64,000 nt of DNA from Hydractinia symbiolongicarpus (taxonomy: Eukaryota; Cnidaria; Hydrozoa; Anthoathecata; Hydractiniidae), in assembly GCF_029227915.1 (NCBI RefSeq), contig NC_079879.1, positions 29,704,501-29,768,500 of the forward strand, read 5' to 3'. Below are positions 1-12,084 of this stretch, one piece after another. Each line of letters opens with the position of its first letter. Position 1 is the stretch's first letter. Position numbers and translations under genes: made by a program. The notes beneath the pieces are model-generated. The model was given only the letters and a program-made list of their open reading frames with translations, searched no databases and had not been told where the DNA came from.

Positions 1-3000
1 TTACGGGAAATCGCGGGTTTTCGTTTGCAGGCGATTAAATTTCTTTTATTCAGCGTCTCATCAAAAATGAGACCATTTTTAAAAACTACAAATCTCATGG
101 GCTTTAGTTGTGAAATAATAATTAAAAAAATCGTTTGGGAAATGAGTTTACTCCCTGGGTACTTTCTTTGTATACTTTTGACTATACGGGCCGAGTCCGG
201 GATTTACGGGAAATCGCAGGTTTTTGTTTGCCGGCGATTAAACTTCTTTCATTAGGCGTCTCATCAAAAATGAAAACATTTTTAAAGACTACAAGTCTCA
301 TGCGTTTTAGTGGTGAAAAAAAAATTTAAAAAATCGTTCGGGAAATGAGTTTACTCCCTGGGTACTTTCTTTGTATACTTTTGACTATACAGGCCAAGCC
401 CGGGATTTACGGGAAATCGCGGGTTTTCGTTTGCCGGCGATTAAACTTCTTTTATTCAGCGTCTCATCAAAAATGAAAACATTTTTGAAAACTACAAGTC
501 CATGCGTTTTAGTGGTGAAAAAATAATTTAAAAAATCGTTCAGGAAATGAGTTTACTCCCTGGGTACTTTCTTTGTATTATTTTGACTATGCGGGCCAAG
601 CCCGGGATTTACGGGAAATCGCGGGTTTTCGTTTGCCGGCGATTCAACTTCTTTTATTCAGCGTCTCATCAAAAATGAAAACATTTTTAAAAACTACAAG
701 TCTTATGCGTTTTAGTGGTGAAAAAATAATTTAAAAAATCTTTCTGGAAATGAGTTTACTCACAGGGTACTTTCTTTGTATACATTCGACTATACGGGCC
801 AAGCCCGGGATTTACGGGAAATCGCGGGTTTTCGTTTGCCGGCGATTAAACCTCTTTCATTAAGTGTCTCATCAAAAATGAAAACATTTTTGAAAACTAC
901 AAGTCTCATGCGTTTTAGTTGTAAAAAAATAATATAAAAAATCGTTCGGGAAATGAGTTTACTCCCTGGGTACTTTCTTTGTATACTTTTGACTATACGG
1001 GCCGAGTCCGGGGTTTACGGGAAATGGCGGGATTTCGTTTGCCGGCGATTAAACTTCTTTTATTCAGCGTCTCATCAAAAATGAAAACATTTTTGAAAAC
1101 TACAAGTCTCATGCGTTTTAGTGGTGAAAAAATAATTTAAAAACTCGTTCGGGAAATGAGTTTACCCCCTGGGTACTTTCTTTGTATACTTTTGACTATA
1201 CAGGCCAAGCCCGGGATTTACGGGAAATCGCGGGTTTTCGTTTTCCGGCGATTAAACTTCTTTTTATTCAGCGTCTCATCAAAAATGAAAACATTTTTGA
1301 AAACTAAAAGTCCATGCGTTTTAGTGGTGAAAAAATAATTTAAAAAATCGTTCGGGAAATGAGTTTACTCCCTGGGTACTTTCTTTGTATTATTTTGACT
1401 ATGCGGGCCAAGCCCGGGATTTACGGGAAATCGCGGGTTTTCGTTTGCCGGCGATTAAACTTCTTTTATTCAGCGTCTCATCAAAAATGAAAACATTTTT
1501 AAAAACTACAAGTCTTATGCGTTTTAGTGGTGAAAAAATAATTTAAAAAATCTTTCTGGAAATGAGTTTACTCACAGGGTACTTTCTTTGTATACATTCG
1601 ACTATACGGGCCAAGCCCGGGATTTACGGGAAATCGCGGGTTTTCGTTTGCCGGCGATTAAACCTCTTTCATTAAGTGTCTCATCAAAAATGAAAACATT
1701 TTTGAAAACTACAAGTCTCATGCGTTTTAGTGGTGAAAAGATAATTTAAAAAATCGTTTTGGAAATGGGTTTACTCACAGGGTACTTTCTTTGTATACTT
1801 TTGACTATGCGGGCCAAGTCCGGGGTTTACGGGAAATGGCGGGTTTTCGTTTGCCGGCGAATAAACTTCTTTTATTCAGCGTCTCATCAAAAATGAAAAC
1901 ATTTTTGAAAACTACAAGTCTCAAGCGTTTTAGTGGTGAAAAGATAATTTAAAAAATCGTTTTGGAAATGAGTTTACTCACAGGGTACTTTCTTTGTATA
2001 CATTCGACTATACGGGCCTAGCCCGGGATTTACGGGAAATCGCGGGTTTTCGTTTGCCGCCGATTAAACCACTTTCATTAAGCATCTCATCAAAAATGAA
2101 AACATTTCTAAAAACTACAAGTCTCATGCGTTTTAGTGGTGAAAAAATAATTTAAAAATTCGTTCGGGAAATGAGTTTACTCACTGGGTTCTTTCCTTGT
2201 ATACTTTTGACTATACGGGCCGAGTCCGGGATTTACGGGAAATCGCGGGTTTTCGTTTGCCGGCGATTAAACTTCTTTTATTCAGCGTCTCATCAAAAAT
2301 GAAAACATTTTTAAAAACTACAAGTCTCATGGGCTTTAGTGGTGAAATAATAATTAAAAAAATCGTTTGGGAAATGAATTTACTTCCTGGGTACTTTCTG
2401 TGTATACTTTTAACTATACGGGCCGAGTCCGGGATTTACGGGAAATCGCAGGTTTTCGTTTGCCGGCGATTAAACTCTTTTTTTTAATCAGCGTCTCATC
2501 AAAAATGAAAACACTTTTGAAAACTACAAGTCTCATGCGTTTTAGTGGTGAAAAAATAATTTAAAAAATCGTTGGGGAAATGAGTTTACACCCTGGGTAC
2601 TTTCTTTGTAACTTTTGACTATACGGGCCGGGTCCAGGATTTAAGGGAAATGGCAGGTTTTTGTTTGCCGGCGATTAAACTTCTTTTATTCAGCGTCTCA
2701 TCAAAAATGAAAACATTTTTAAAAACTACAAGTCTCATGGGCTTTAGTGGTGAAATAATAATTTAAAAAATCGTTTTGGAAATGAATTTACTTCCTGGGT
2801 ACTTTCTGTGTTTTATTTTAACTATACGGGCCGAGTCCGGGATTTACGGGAAATCGCAGGTTTTCGTTTGCCGGCGATTAAACTCTTTTTTTTAATCAGC
2901 GTCTCATCAAAAATGAAAACACTTTTGAAAACTACAAGTCTCATGCGTTTTAGTGGTGAAAAAATAATTTAAAAAATCGTTGGGGAAATGAGTTTACACC

Positions 3001-3790
3001 CTGGGTACTTTCTTTGTAACTTTTGACTATACGGGCCGGGTCCAGGATTTAAGGGAAATCGCAGGTTTTTGTTTGCCGGCGATTAAACTTCTTTTATTCA
3101 GCGTCTCATCAAAAATGAAAACATTTTTGAAAACTACAAGTCTCATGCGTTTTAGTGGTGAAAAAATAATTTAAAAATTCGTTCAGGAAATGAGTTTACT
3201 CACTGGGTTCTTTCCTTGTATACTTTTGACTGTACGGGCCGAGTCCGGGATTTACGGGAAATCGCGGGTTTTCGTTTGCAGGCGATTAAACTTCTTTTAT
3301 TCAGCGTCTCATCAAAAATGAAACCATTTTTAAAAACTACAAGTCTCATGGGCTTTAGTGGTGAAATAATAATTTAAAAAATCGTTTGGGAAATGAGTTT
3401 ACTCCCTGGGTACTTTCTTTGTATACTTTTGACTATACGGGCCGAGTCCGGGATTTACGGGAAATCGCAGGTTTTCGTTTGCCGGCGATTAAAGTTCTTT
3501 CATTAAGCGTCTCATCAAAAATGAAAACATTTTTGAAAACTACAAGTCTCATGCGTTTAGTGGTAAAAAAATAATATAAAAAATCGTTCGGGAAATGAGT
3601 TTACTCCCTGGGTACTTTCTTTGTATACTTTTGACTATACGGGCCGAGTCCGGGGTTTACGGGAAATGGCGGGATTTCGTTTGCCGGCGATTAAACTTCT
3701 TTTATTCAGCGTCTCAGCAAAAATGAAAACATTTTTGAAAACTACAAGTCTCATGGGCTTTAGTGGTGATATAATAATTTAAAAAATCGT

Positions 3791-4596
3791 TTGGGAAATG
3801 AGTTTACTCCCTGGGTACTTTCTGTGTATACTTTTGACTATACGGGCCGAGTCCGGGATTTACGGGAAATCGCAGGTTTTCGTTTGCCGGAGATTAAACT
3901 CTTTTTTTTAATCAGCGTCTCATCAAAAATGAAAACAATTTTGAAAACTACAAGTCTCATGCGTTTTAGTGGTGAAAAAATAATTTAAAAAATCGTTTGG
4001 GAAATGAGTTTACACCCTGGGTACTTTCTTTGTAACTTTTGACTATACGGGCCGAGTCCAGGATTTAAGGGAAATCGCAGGTTTTCGTTTGCCGGCGATT
4101 AAACTTCTTTTATTCAGCGTCTCATCAAAAATGAAAACATTTTTGAAAACTACAAGTCTCATGCGTTTTAGTGGTGAAAAAATAATTTAAAAATTCGTTC
4201 GGGAAATGAGTTTACTCACTGGGTTCTTTCCTTGTATACTTTTGACTATACGGGCCGAGTCCGGGATTTACGGGAAATCGCGGGTTTTCGTTTGCAGGCG
4301 ATTAAATTTCTTTTATTCAGCGTCTCATCAAAAATGAAACCATTTTTAAAAACTACAAATCTCATGGGCTTTAGTGGTGAAATAATAATTAAAAAAATCG
4401 TTTGGGAAATGAGTTTACTCCCTGGGTACTTTCTTTGTATACTTTTGACTATACGGGCCGAGTCCGGGATTTACGGGAAATCGCAGGTTTTCGTTTGCCG
4501 GCGATTAAACTTCTTTCATTAGGCGTCTCATCAAAAATGAAAACATTTTTGAAAACTACAAGTCTCATGCGTTTTAGTGGTGAAAAAAAAATTTAA
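3791..4596 (+). repeat. 806-bp module (reference copy)
   Basis: A fixed run of four monomers: a long-T-tract monomer with CCGGAGATTAAAC and AACAATTTTG, a GTAACTTTTG/TTTAAGGG monomer, a CTCACTGGGTTC/TGCAGGCGATT monomer and an AGGCGTCTC monomer. The same length and order occur at 61576-62381 in plus orientation. In minus orientation they occur at 29838-30643, 38362-39167, 39379-40184, 41003-41808, 43441-44246 and 45065-45870. Confidence 0.85.
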
Positions 4597-7500
4597 AAAA
4601 TCGTTCGGGAAATGAGTTTACTCCCTGGGTACTTTCTTTGTATACTTTTGACTATACGGGCCGAGTCCGGGATTTACGGGAAATCGCGGATTTTCGTTTG
4701 CTGGCGATTAAACTTCTTTTATTCAGCGTCCCATCAAATATGAAAACATTTTTGAAAACTACAAGTCTCATGCGTTTAGTTGTAAAAAAATAATATAAAA
4801 AATCGTTCGGGAAATGAGTTTACTCCCTGGGTACTTTCTTTGTATACTTTTGACTATACGGGCCGAGTCCGGGATTTACGGGAAATCGCAGGTTTTCGTT
4901 TGCCGGCGATTAAAGTTCTTTCATTAAGCGTCTCATCAAAAATAAAAACATTTTTGAAAACTACAAGTCTCATGCGTTTAGTGGTAAAAAAATAATATAA
5001 AAAATCGTTCGGGAAATGAGTTTACTCCCTGGGTACTTTCTTTGTATACTTTTGACTATACGGGCCGAGTCCGGGGTTTGCGGGAAATGGCGGGATTTCG
5101 TTTGCCGGCGATTAAACTTCTTTTATTCAGCGTCTCAGCAAAAATGAAAACATTTTTGAAAACTACAAGTCTCATGCATTTTAGTGGTGAAAAAATAATT
5201 TAAAAAATCGTTCGGGAAATGAGTTTACTTCCTGGGTACTTTCTTTGTATACTTTTGACTATACGGGCCAAGCCCGGGATTTACGGGAAATCGCGGGTTT
5301 TAGTTTGCCGGCGATTAAACTTCTTTTATTCAGCGTCTCATCAAAAATGAAAACATTTTTAAAAACTACAAGTCTTATGCGTTTTAGTGGTGAAAAAATA
5401 ATTTATAAAATCGTTCTGGAAATGAGTTTACTCACAGGGTACTTTCTTTGTATACATTCGACTATACGGGCCAAGCCCGGAATTTACGGGAAATCGCGGG
5501 TTTTCGTTTGCCGGCGATTAAACCTCTTTCATTAAGTGTCTCATCAAAAATGAAAACATTTTTGAAAACTACAAGTCTCAAGCGTTTTAGTGGTGAAAAG
5601 ATAATTTAAAAAATCGTTTTGGAAATGGGTTTACTCACAGGGTACTTTCTTTGTATACTTTTGACTATGCGGGCCGAGTCCGGGGTTTACGGGAAATGGC
5701 GGGTTTTCGTTTGCCGGCGAATAAACTTCTTTTATTCAGCGTCTCATCAAAAATGAAAACATTTTTGAAAACTACAAGTCTCAAGCGTTTTAGTGGTGAA
5801 AAGATAATTTAAAAAATCGCTTTGGAAATGAGTTTACTCACAGGGTACTTTCTTTGTATACATTCGACTATACGGGCCTAGCCCGGGATTTACGGGAAAT
5901 CGCGGGTTTTCGTTTGCCGCCAATTAAACCACTTTCATTAAGCGTCTCATCAAAAATGAAAACATTTCTAAAAACTACAAGTCTCATGCGTTTTAGTGGT
6001 GAAAAAATAACTTAAAAATTCGTTCGGAAAATAAGTTTACTCACTGGGTACTTTCCATGTATACTTTTGACTATACGGGCCGAGTCCGGGATTTATGGGT
6101 AATCGCGGGTTTTCGTTTGCCGGCGATTAAACTTCTTTTATTCAGCGTCTCATCAAAAATGAAAACATTTTTAAAAACTACAAGTCTCATGGGCTTTAGT
6201 GGTGAAATAATAATTTAAAAAATCGTTTGGGAAATGAATTTACTTCCTGGGTACTTTCTGTGTATACTTTTAACTATACGGGCCGAGTCCGGGATTTACG
6301 GGAAATCGCAGGTTTTCGTTTGCCGGCGATTAAACTCTTTTTTTTAATCAGTGTCTCATCAAAAATGAAAACACTTTTGAAAACTACAAGTCTCATGCGT
6401 TTTAGTGGTGAAAAAATAATTTAAAAAATCGTTGGGGAAATGAGTTTACACCCTCGTTACTTTCTTTGTAACTTTTGACTATACGGGCCGGGTCCAGGAT
6501 TTAAGGGAAATCGCAGGTTTTTGTTTACCGGCGATTAAACTTCTTTTATTCAGCGTCTCATCAAAAATGAAAACATTTTTGAAAACTACAAGTCTCATGC
6601 GTTTTAGTGGTGAAAAAATAATTTAAAAAATCGTTTGGGAAATGAGTTTACACCCTGGGTACTTTCTTTGTAACTTTTGACTATACGGGCCGAGTCCAGG
6701 ATTTAAGGGAAATCGCAGGTTTTCGTTTGCCGGCGATTAAACTTCTTTTATTCAGCGTCTCATCAAAAATGAAAACATTTTTGAAAACTACAAGTCTCAT
6801 GCGTTTTAGTGGTGAAAAAATAATTTAAAAAATTCGTTCGGGAAATGAGTTTACTCACTGGGTTCTTTCCTTGTATACTTTTGACTATACGGGCCGAGTC
6901 CGGGATTTACGGGAAATCGCGGGTTTTCGTTTGCAGGCGATTAAATTTCTTTTATTCAGCGTCTCATCAAAAATGAAACCATTTTTAAAAACTACAAATC
7001 TCATGGGCTTTAGTGGTGAAATAATAATTAAAAAAATCGTTTGGGAAATGAGTTTACTCCCTGGGTACTTTCTTTGTATACTTTTGACTATACGGGCCGA
7101 GTCCGGGATTTACGGGAAATCGCAGGTTTTCGTTTGCCGGCGATTAAACTTCTTTCATTAGGCGTCTCATCAAAAATGAAAACATTTTTGAAAACTACAA
7201 GTCTCATGCGTTTTAGTGGTGAAAAAAAAATTTAAAGAATCGTTCGGGAAATGAGTTTACTCCCTGGGTACTTTCTTTGTATACTTTTGACTATACGGGC
7301 CGAGTCCGGGATTTACGGGAAATCGCGGATTTTCGTTTGCTGGCGATTAAACTTCTTTTATTCAGCGTCCCATCAAATATGAAAACATTTTTGAAAACTA
7401 CAAGTCTCATGCGTTTAGTTGTAAAAAAATAATATAAAAAATCGTTCGGGAAATGAGTTTACTCCCTGGGTACTTTCTTTGTATACTTTTGACTATACGG

Positions 7501-7999
7501 GCCGAGTCCGGGATTTACGGGAAATCGCAGGTTTTCGTTTGCTGGCGATTAAAGTTCTTTCATTAAGCGTCTCATCAAAAATGAAAACATTTTTGAAAAC
7601 TACAAGTCTCATGCGTTTAGTGGTAAAAAAATAATATAAAAAATCGTTCGGGAAATGAGTTTACTCCCTGGGTACTTTCTTTGTATACTTTTGACTATAC
7701 GGGCCGAGTCCGGGGTTTACGGGAAATGGCGGGATTTCGTTTGCCGGCGATTAAACTTCTTTTATTCAGCGTCTCAGCAAAAATGAAAACATTTTTGAAA
7801 ACTACAAGTCTCATGCGTTTTAGTGGTGAAAAAATAATTTAAAAAATCGTTCGGGAAATGAGTTTACTTCCTGGGTACTTTCTTTGTATACTTTTGACTA
7901 TACGGGCCAAGCCCGGGATTTACGGGAAATCGCGGGTTTTAGTTTGCCGGCGATTAAACTTCTTTTATTCAGCGTCTCATCAAAAATGAAAACATTTTT
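3993..7999 (+). repeat. HOR, period about 2639 bp (13 monomers)
   Basis: The subtype sequence starting near 3993 (GTTTGGGAAATGAGTTTACACC, then the GTAACTTTTG form) recurs at 6631 and stays in step to about 5360/7999. Landmarks 4232/6871 and 4402/7041 are 2639 bp apart, which is 13 x 203. After 7999 the second copy jumps about one monomer, and 6227/8663 are 2436 bp (12 x 203) apart. Confidence 0.85.
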
Positions 8000-10900
8000 A
8001 AAAACTACAAGTCTCATGCGTTTTAGTGGTGAAAAGATAATTTAAAAAATCGTTTTGGAAATGGGTTTACTCACAGGGTACTTTCTTTGTATACTTTTGA
8101 CTATGCGGGCCGAGTCCGGGGTTTACGGGAAATGGCGGGTTTTCGTTTGCCGGCGAATAAACTTCTTTTATTCAGCGTCTCATCAAAAATGAAAACATTT
8201 TTGAAAACTACAAGTCTCAAGCGTTTTAGTGGTGAAAAGATAATTTAAAAAATCGTTTTGGAAATGAGTTTACTCACAGGGTACTTTCTTTGTATACATT
8301 CGACTATACGGGCCTAGCCCGGGATTTACGGGAAATCGCGGGTTTTCGTTTGCCGCCGATTAAACCACTTTCATTAAGCGTCTCATCAAAAATGAAAACA
8401 TTTCTAAAAACTACAAGTCTCATGCGTTTTAGTGGTGAAAAAATAACTTAAAAATTCGTTCGGAAAATAAGTTTACTCACTGGGTACTTTCCATGTATAC
8501 TTTTGACTATACGGGCCGAGTCCGGGATTTATGGGTAATCGCGGGTTTTCGTTTGCCGGCGATTAAACTTCTTTTATTCAGCGTCTCATCAAAAATGAAA
8601 ACATTTTTAAAAACTACAAGTCTCATGGGCTTTAGTGGTGAAATAATAATTTAAAAAATCGTTTGGGAAATGAATTTACTTCCTGGGTACTTTCTGTGTA
8701 TACTTTTAACTATACGGGCCGAGTCCGGGATTTACGGGAAATCGCAGGTTTTCGTTTGCCGGCGATTAAACTCTTTTTTTTAATCAGTGTCTCATCAAAA
8801 ATGAAAACACTTTTGAAAACTACAAGTCTCATGCGTTTTAGTGGTGAAAAAATAATTTAAAAAATCGTTGGGGAAATGAGTTTACACCCTGGTTACTTTC
8901 TTTTTAACTTTTGACTATACGGGCCGGGTCCAGGATTTAAGGGAAATCGCAGGTTTTTGTTTGCCGGCGATTAAACTTCTTTTATTCAGCGTCTCATCAA
9001 AAATGAAAACATTTTTGAAAACTACAAGTCTCATGCGTTTTAGTGGTGAAAAAAGAATTTAAAAATTCGTTCAGGAAATGAGTTTACTCACTGGGTTCTT
9101 TCCTTGTATACTTTTGACTATACGGGCCGAGTCCGGGATTTACGGGAAATCGCGGGTTTTCGTTTGCAGGCGATTAAACTTCTTTTATTCAGCGTCTCAT
9201 CAAAAATGAAAACATTTTTGAAAACTACAAGTCTCAAGCGTTTTAGTGGTGAAAAGATAATTTAAAAAATCGTTTTGGAAATGAGTTTACTCACAGGGTA
9301 CTTTCTTTGTATACATTCGACTATACGGGCCTAGCCCGGGATTTACGGGAAATCGCGGGTTTTCGTTTGCCGCCGATTAAACCACTTTCATTAAGCGTCT
9401 CATCAAAAATGAAAACATTTCTAAAAACTACAAGTCTCATGCGTTTTAGTGGTGAAAAAATAACTTAAAAATTCGTTCGGAAAATAAGTTTACTCACTGG
9501 GTACTTTCCATGTATACTTTTGACTATACGGGCCGAGTCCGGGATTTATGGGTAATCGCGGGTTTTCGTTTGCCGGCGATTAAACTTCTTTTATTCAGCG
9601 TCTCATCAAAAATGAAAACATTTTTAAAAACTACAAGTCTCATGGGCTTTAGTGGTGAAATAATAATTTAAAAAATCGTTTGGGAAATGAATTTACTTCC
9701 TGGGTACTTTCTGTGTATACTTTTAACTATACGGGTCGAGTCCGGGATTTACGGGAAATCGCAGGTTTTCGTTTGCCGGCGATTAAACTCTTTTTTTTAA
9801 TCAGTGTCTCATCAAAAATGAAAACACTTTTGAAAACTACAAGTCTCATGCGTTTTAGTGGTGAAAAAATAATTTAAAAAATCGTTGGGGAAATGAGTTT
9901 ACACCCTGGTTACTTTCTTTGTAACTTTTGACTATACGGGCCGGGTCCAGGATTTAAGGGAAATCGCAGGTTTTTGTTTGCCGGCGATTAAACTTCTTTT
10001 ATTCAGCGTCTCATCAAAAATGAAAACATTTTTGAAAACTACAAGTCTCATGCGTTTTAGTGGTGAAAAAATAATTTAAAAATTCGTTCAGGAAATGAGT
10101 TTACTCACTGGGTTCTTTCCTTGTATACTTTTGACTATACGGGCCGAGTCCGGGATTTACGGGAAATCGCGGGTTTTCGTTTGCAGGCGATTAAACTTCT
10201 TTTATTCAGCGTCTCATCAAAAATGAAACCATTTTTAAAAACTACAAGTCTCATGGGCTTTAGTGGTGAAATAATAATTTAAAAAATCGTTTGGGAAATG
10301 AGTTTACTCCCTGGGTACTTTCTTTGTATACTTTTGACTATACGGGCCGAGTCCGGGATTTACGGGAAATCGCAGGTTTTCGTTTGCCGGCGATTAAAGT
10401 TCTTTCATTAAGCGTCTCATCAAAAATGAAAACATTTTTGAAAACTACAAGTCTCATGCGTTTAGTGGTAAAAAAATAATATAAAAAATCGTTCGGGAAA
10501 TGAGTTTACTCCCTGGGTACTTTCTTTGTATACTTTTGACTATACGGGCCGAGTCCGGGGTTTACGGGAAATGGCGGGATTTTGTTTGCCGGCGATTAAA
10601 CTTCTTTTATTCAGCGTCTCAGCAAAAATGAAAACATTTTTGAAAACTACAAGTCTCATGCGTTTTAGTGGTGAAAAAATAATTTAAAAAATCGTTCGGG
10701 AAATGAGTTTACTTCCTGGGTACTTTCTTTGTATACTTTTGACTATACGGGCCAAGCCCAAGATTTACGGGAAATCGCGGGTTTTAGTTTGCCGGCGATT
10801 AAACTTCTTTTATTCAGCGTCTCATCAAAAATGAAAACATTTTTAAAAACTACAAGTCTTATGCGTTTTAGTGGTGAAAAAATAATTTATAAAATCGTTC

Positions 10901-12084
10901 TGGAAATGAGTTTACTCACAGGGTACTTTCTTTGTATACATTCGACTATACGGGCCAAGCCCGGGATTTACGGGAAATCGCGGGTTTTCGTTTGCCGGCG
11001 ATTAAACCTCTTTCATTAAGTGTCTCATCAAAAATGAAAACATTTTTGAAAACTACAAGTCTCATGCGTTTTAGTGGTGAAAAGATAATTTAAAAAATTG
11101 TTTTGGAAATGGGTTTACTCACAGGGTACTTTCTTTGTATACTTTTGACTATGCGGGCCGAGTCCGGGGTTTACGGAAATGGCGGGTTTTCGTTTGCCGG
11201 CGAATAAACTTCTTTTATTCAGCGTCTCATCAAAAATGAAAACATTTTTGAAAACTACAAGTCTCAAGCGTTTTAGTGGTGAAAAGATAATTTAAAAAAT
11301 CGTTTTGGAAATGAGTTTACTCACAGGGTACTTTCTTTGTATACATTCGACTATACGGGCCTAGCCCGGGATTTACGGGAAATCGCGGGTTTTCGTTTGC
11401 CGCCGATTAAACCACTTTCATTAAGCGTCTCATCAAAAATGAAAATATTTCTAAAAACTACAAGTCTCATGCGTTTTAGTGGTGAAAAAATAACTTAAAA
11501 ATTCGTTCGGAAAATAAGTTTACTCACTGGGTACTTTCCATGTATACTTTTGACTATACGGGCCGAGTCCGGGATTTATGGGAAATCGCGGGTTTTCGTT
11601 TGCCGGCGATTAAACTTCTTTTATTCAGCGTCTCATCAAAAATGAAAACATTTTTAAAAACTACAAGTCTCATGGGCTTTAGTGGTGAAATAATAATTTA
11701 AAAAATCGTTTGGGAAATGAATTTACTTCCTGGGTACTTTCTGTGTATACTTTTAACTATACGGGCCGAGTCCGGGATTTACGGGAAATCGCAGGTTTTC
11801 GTTTGCCGGTGATTAAACTCTTTTTTTTAAGCAGTGTCTCATCAAAAATGAAAACACTTTTGAAAACTACAAGTCTCATGCGTTTTAGTGGTGAAAAAAT
11901 AATTTAAAAAATCGTTGGGGAAATGAGTTTACACCCTGGTTACTTTCTTTGTAACTTTTGACTATACGGGCCGGGTCCAGGATTTAAGGGAAATCGCAGG
12001 TTTTTGTTTGCCGGCGATTAAACTTCTTTTATTCAGCGTCTCATCAAAAATGAAAACATTTTTGAAAACTACAAGTCTCATGCG

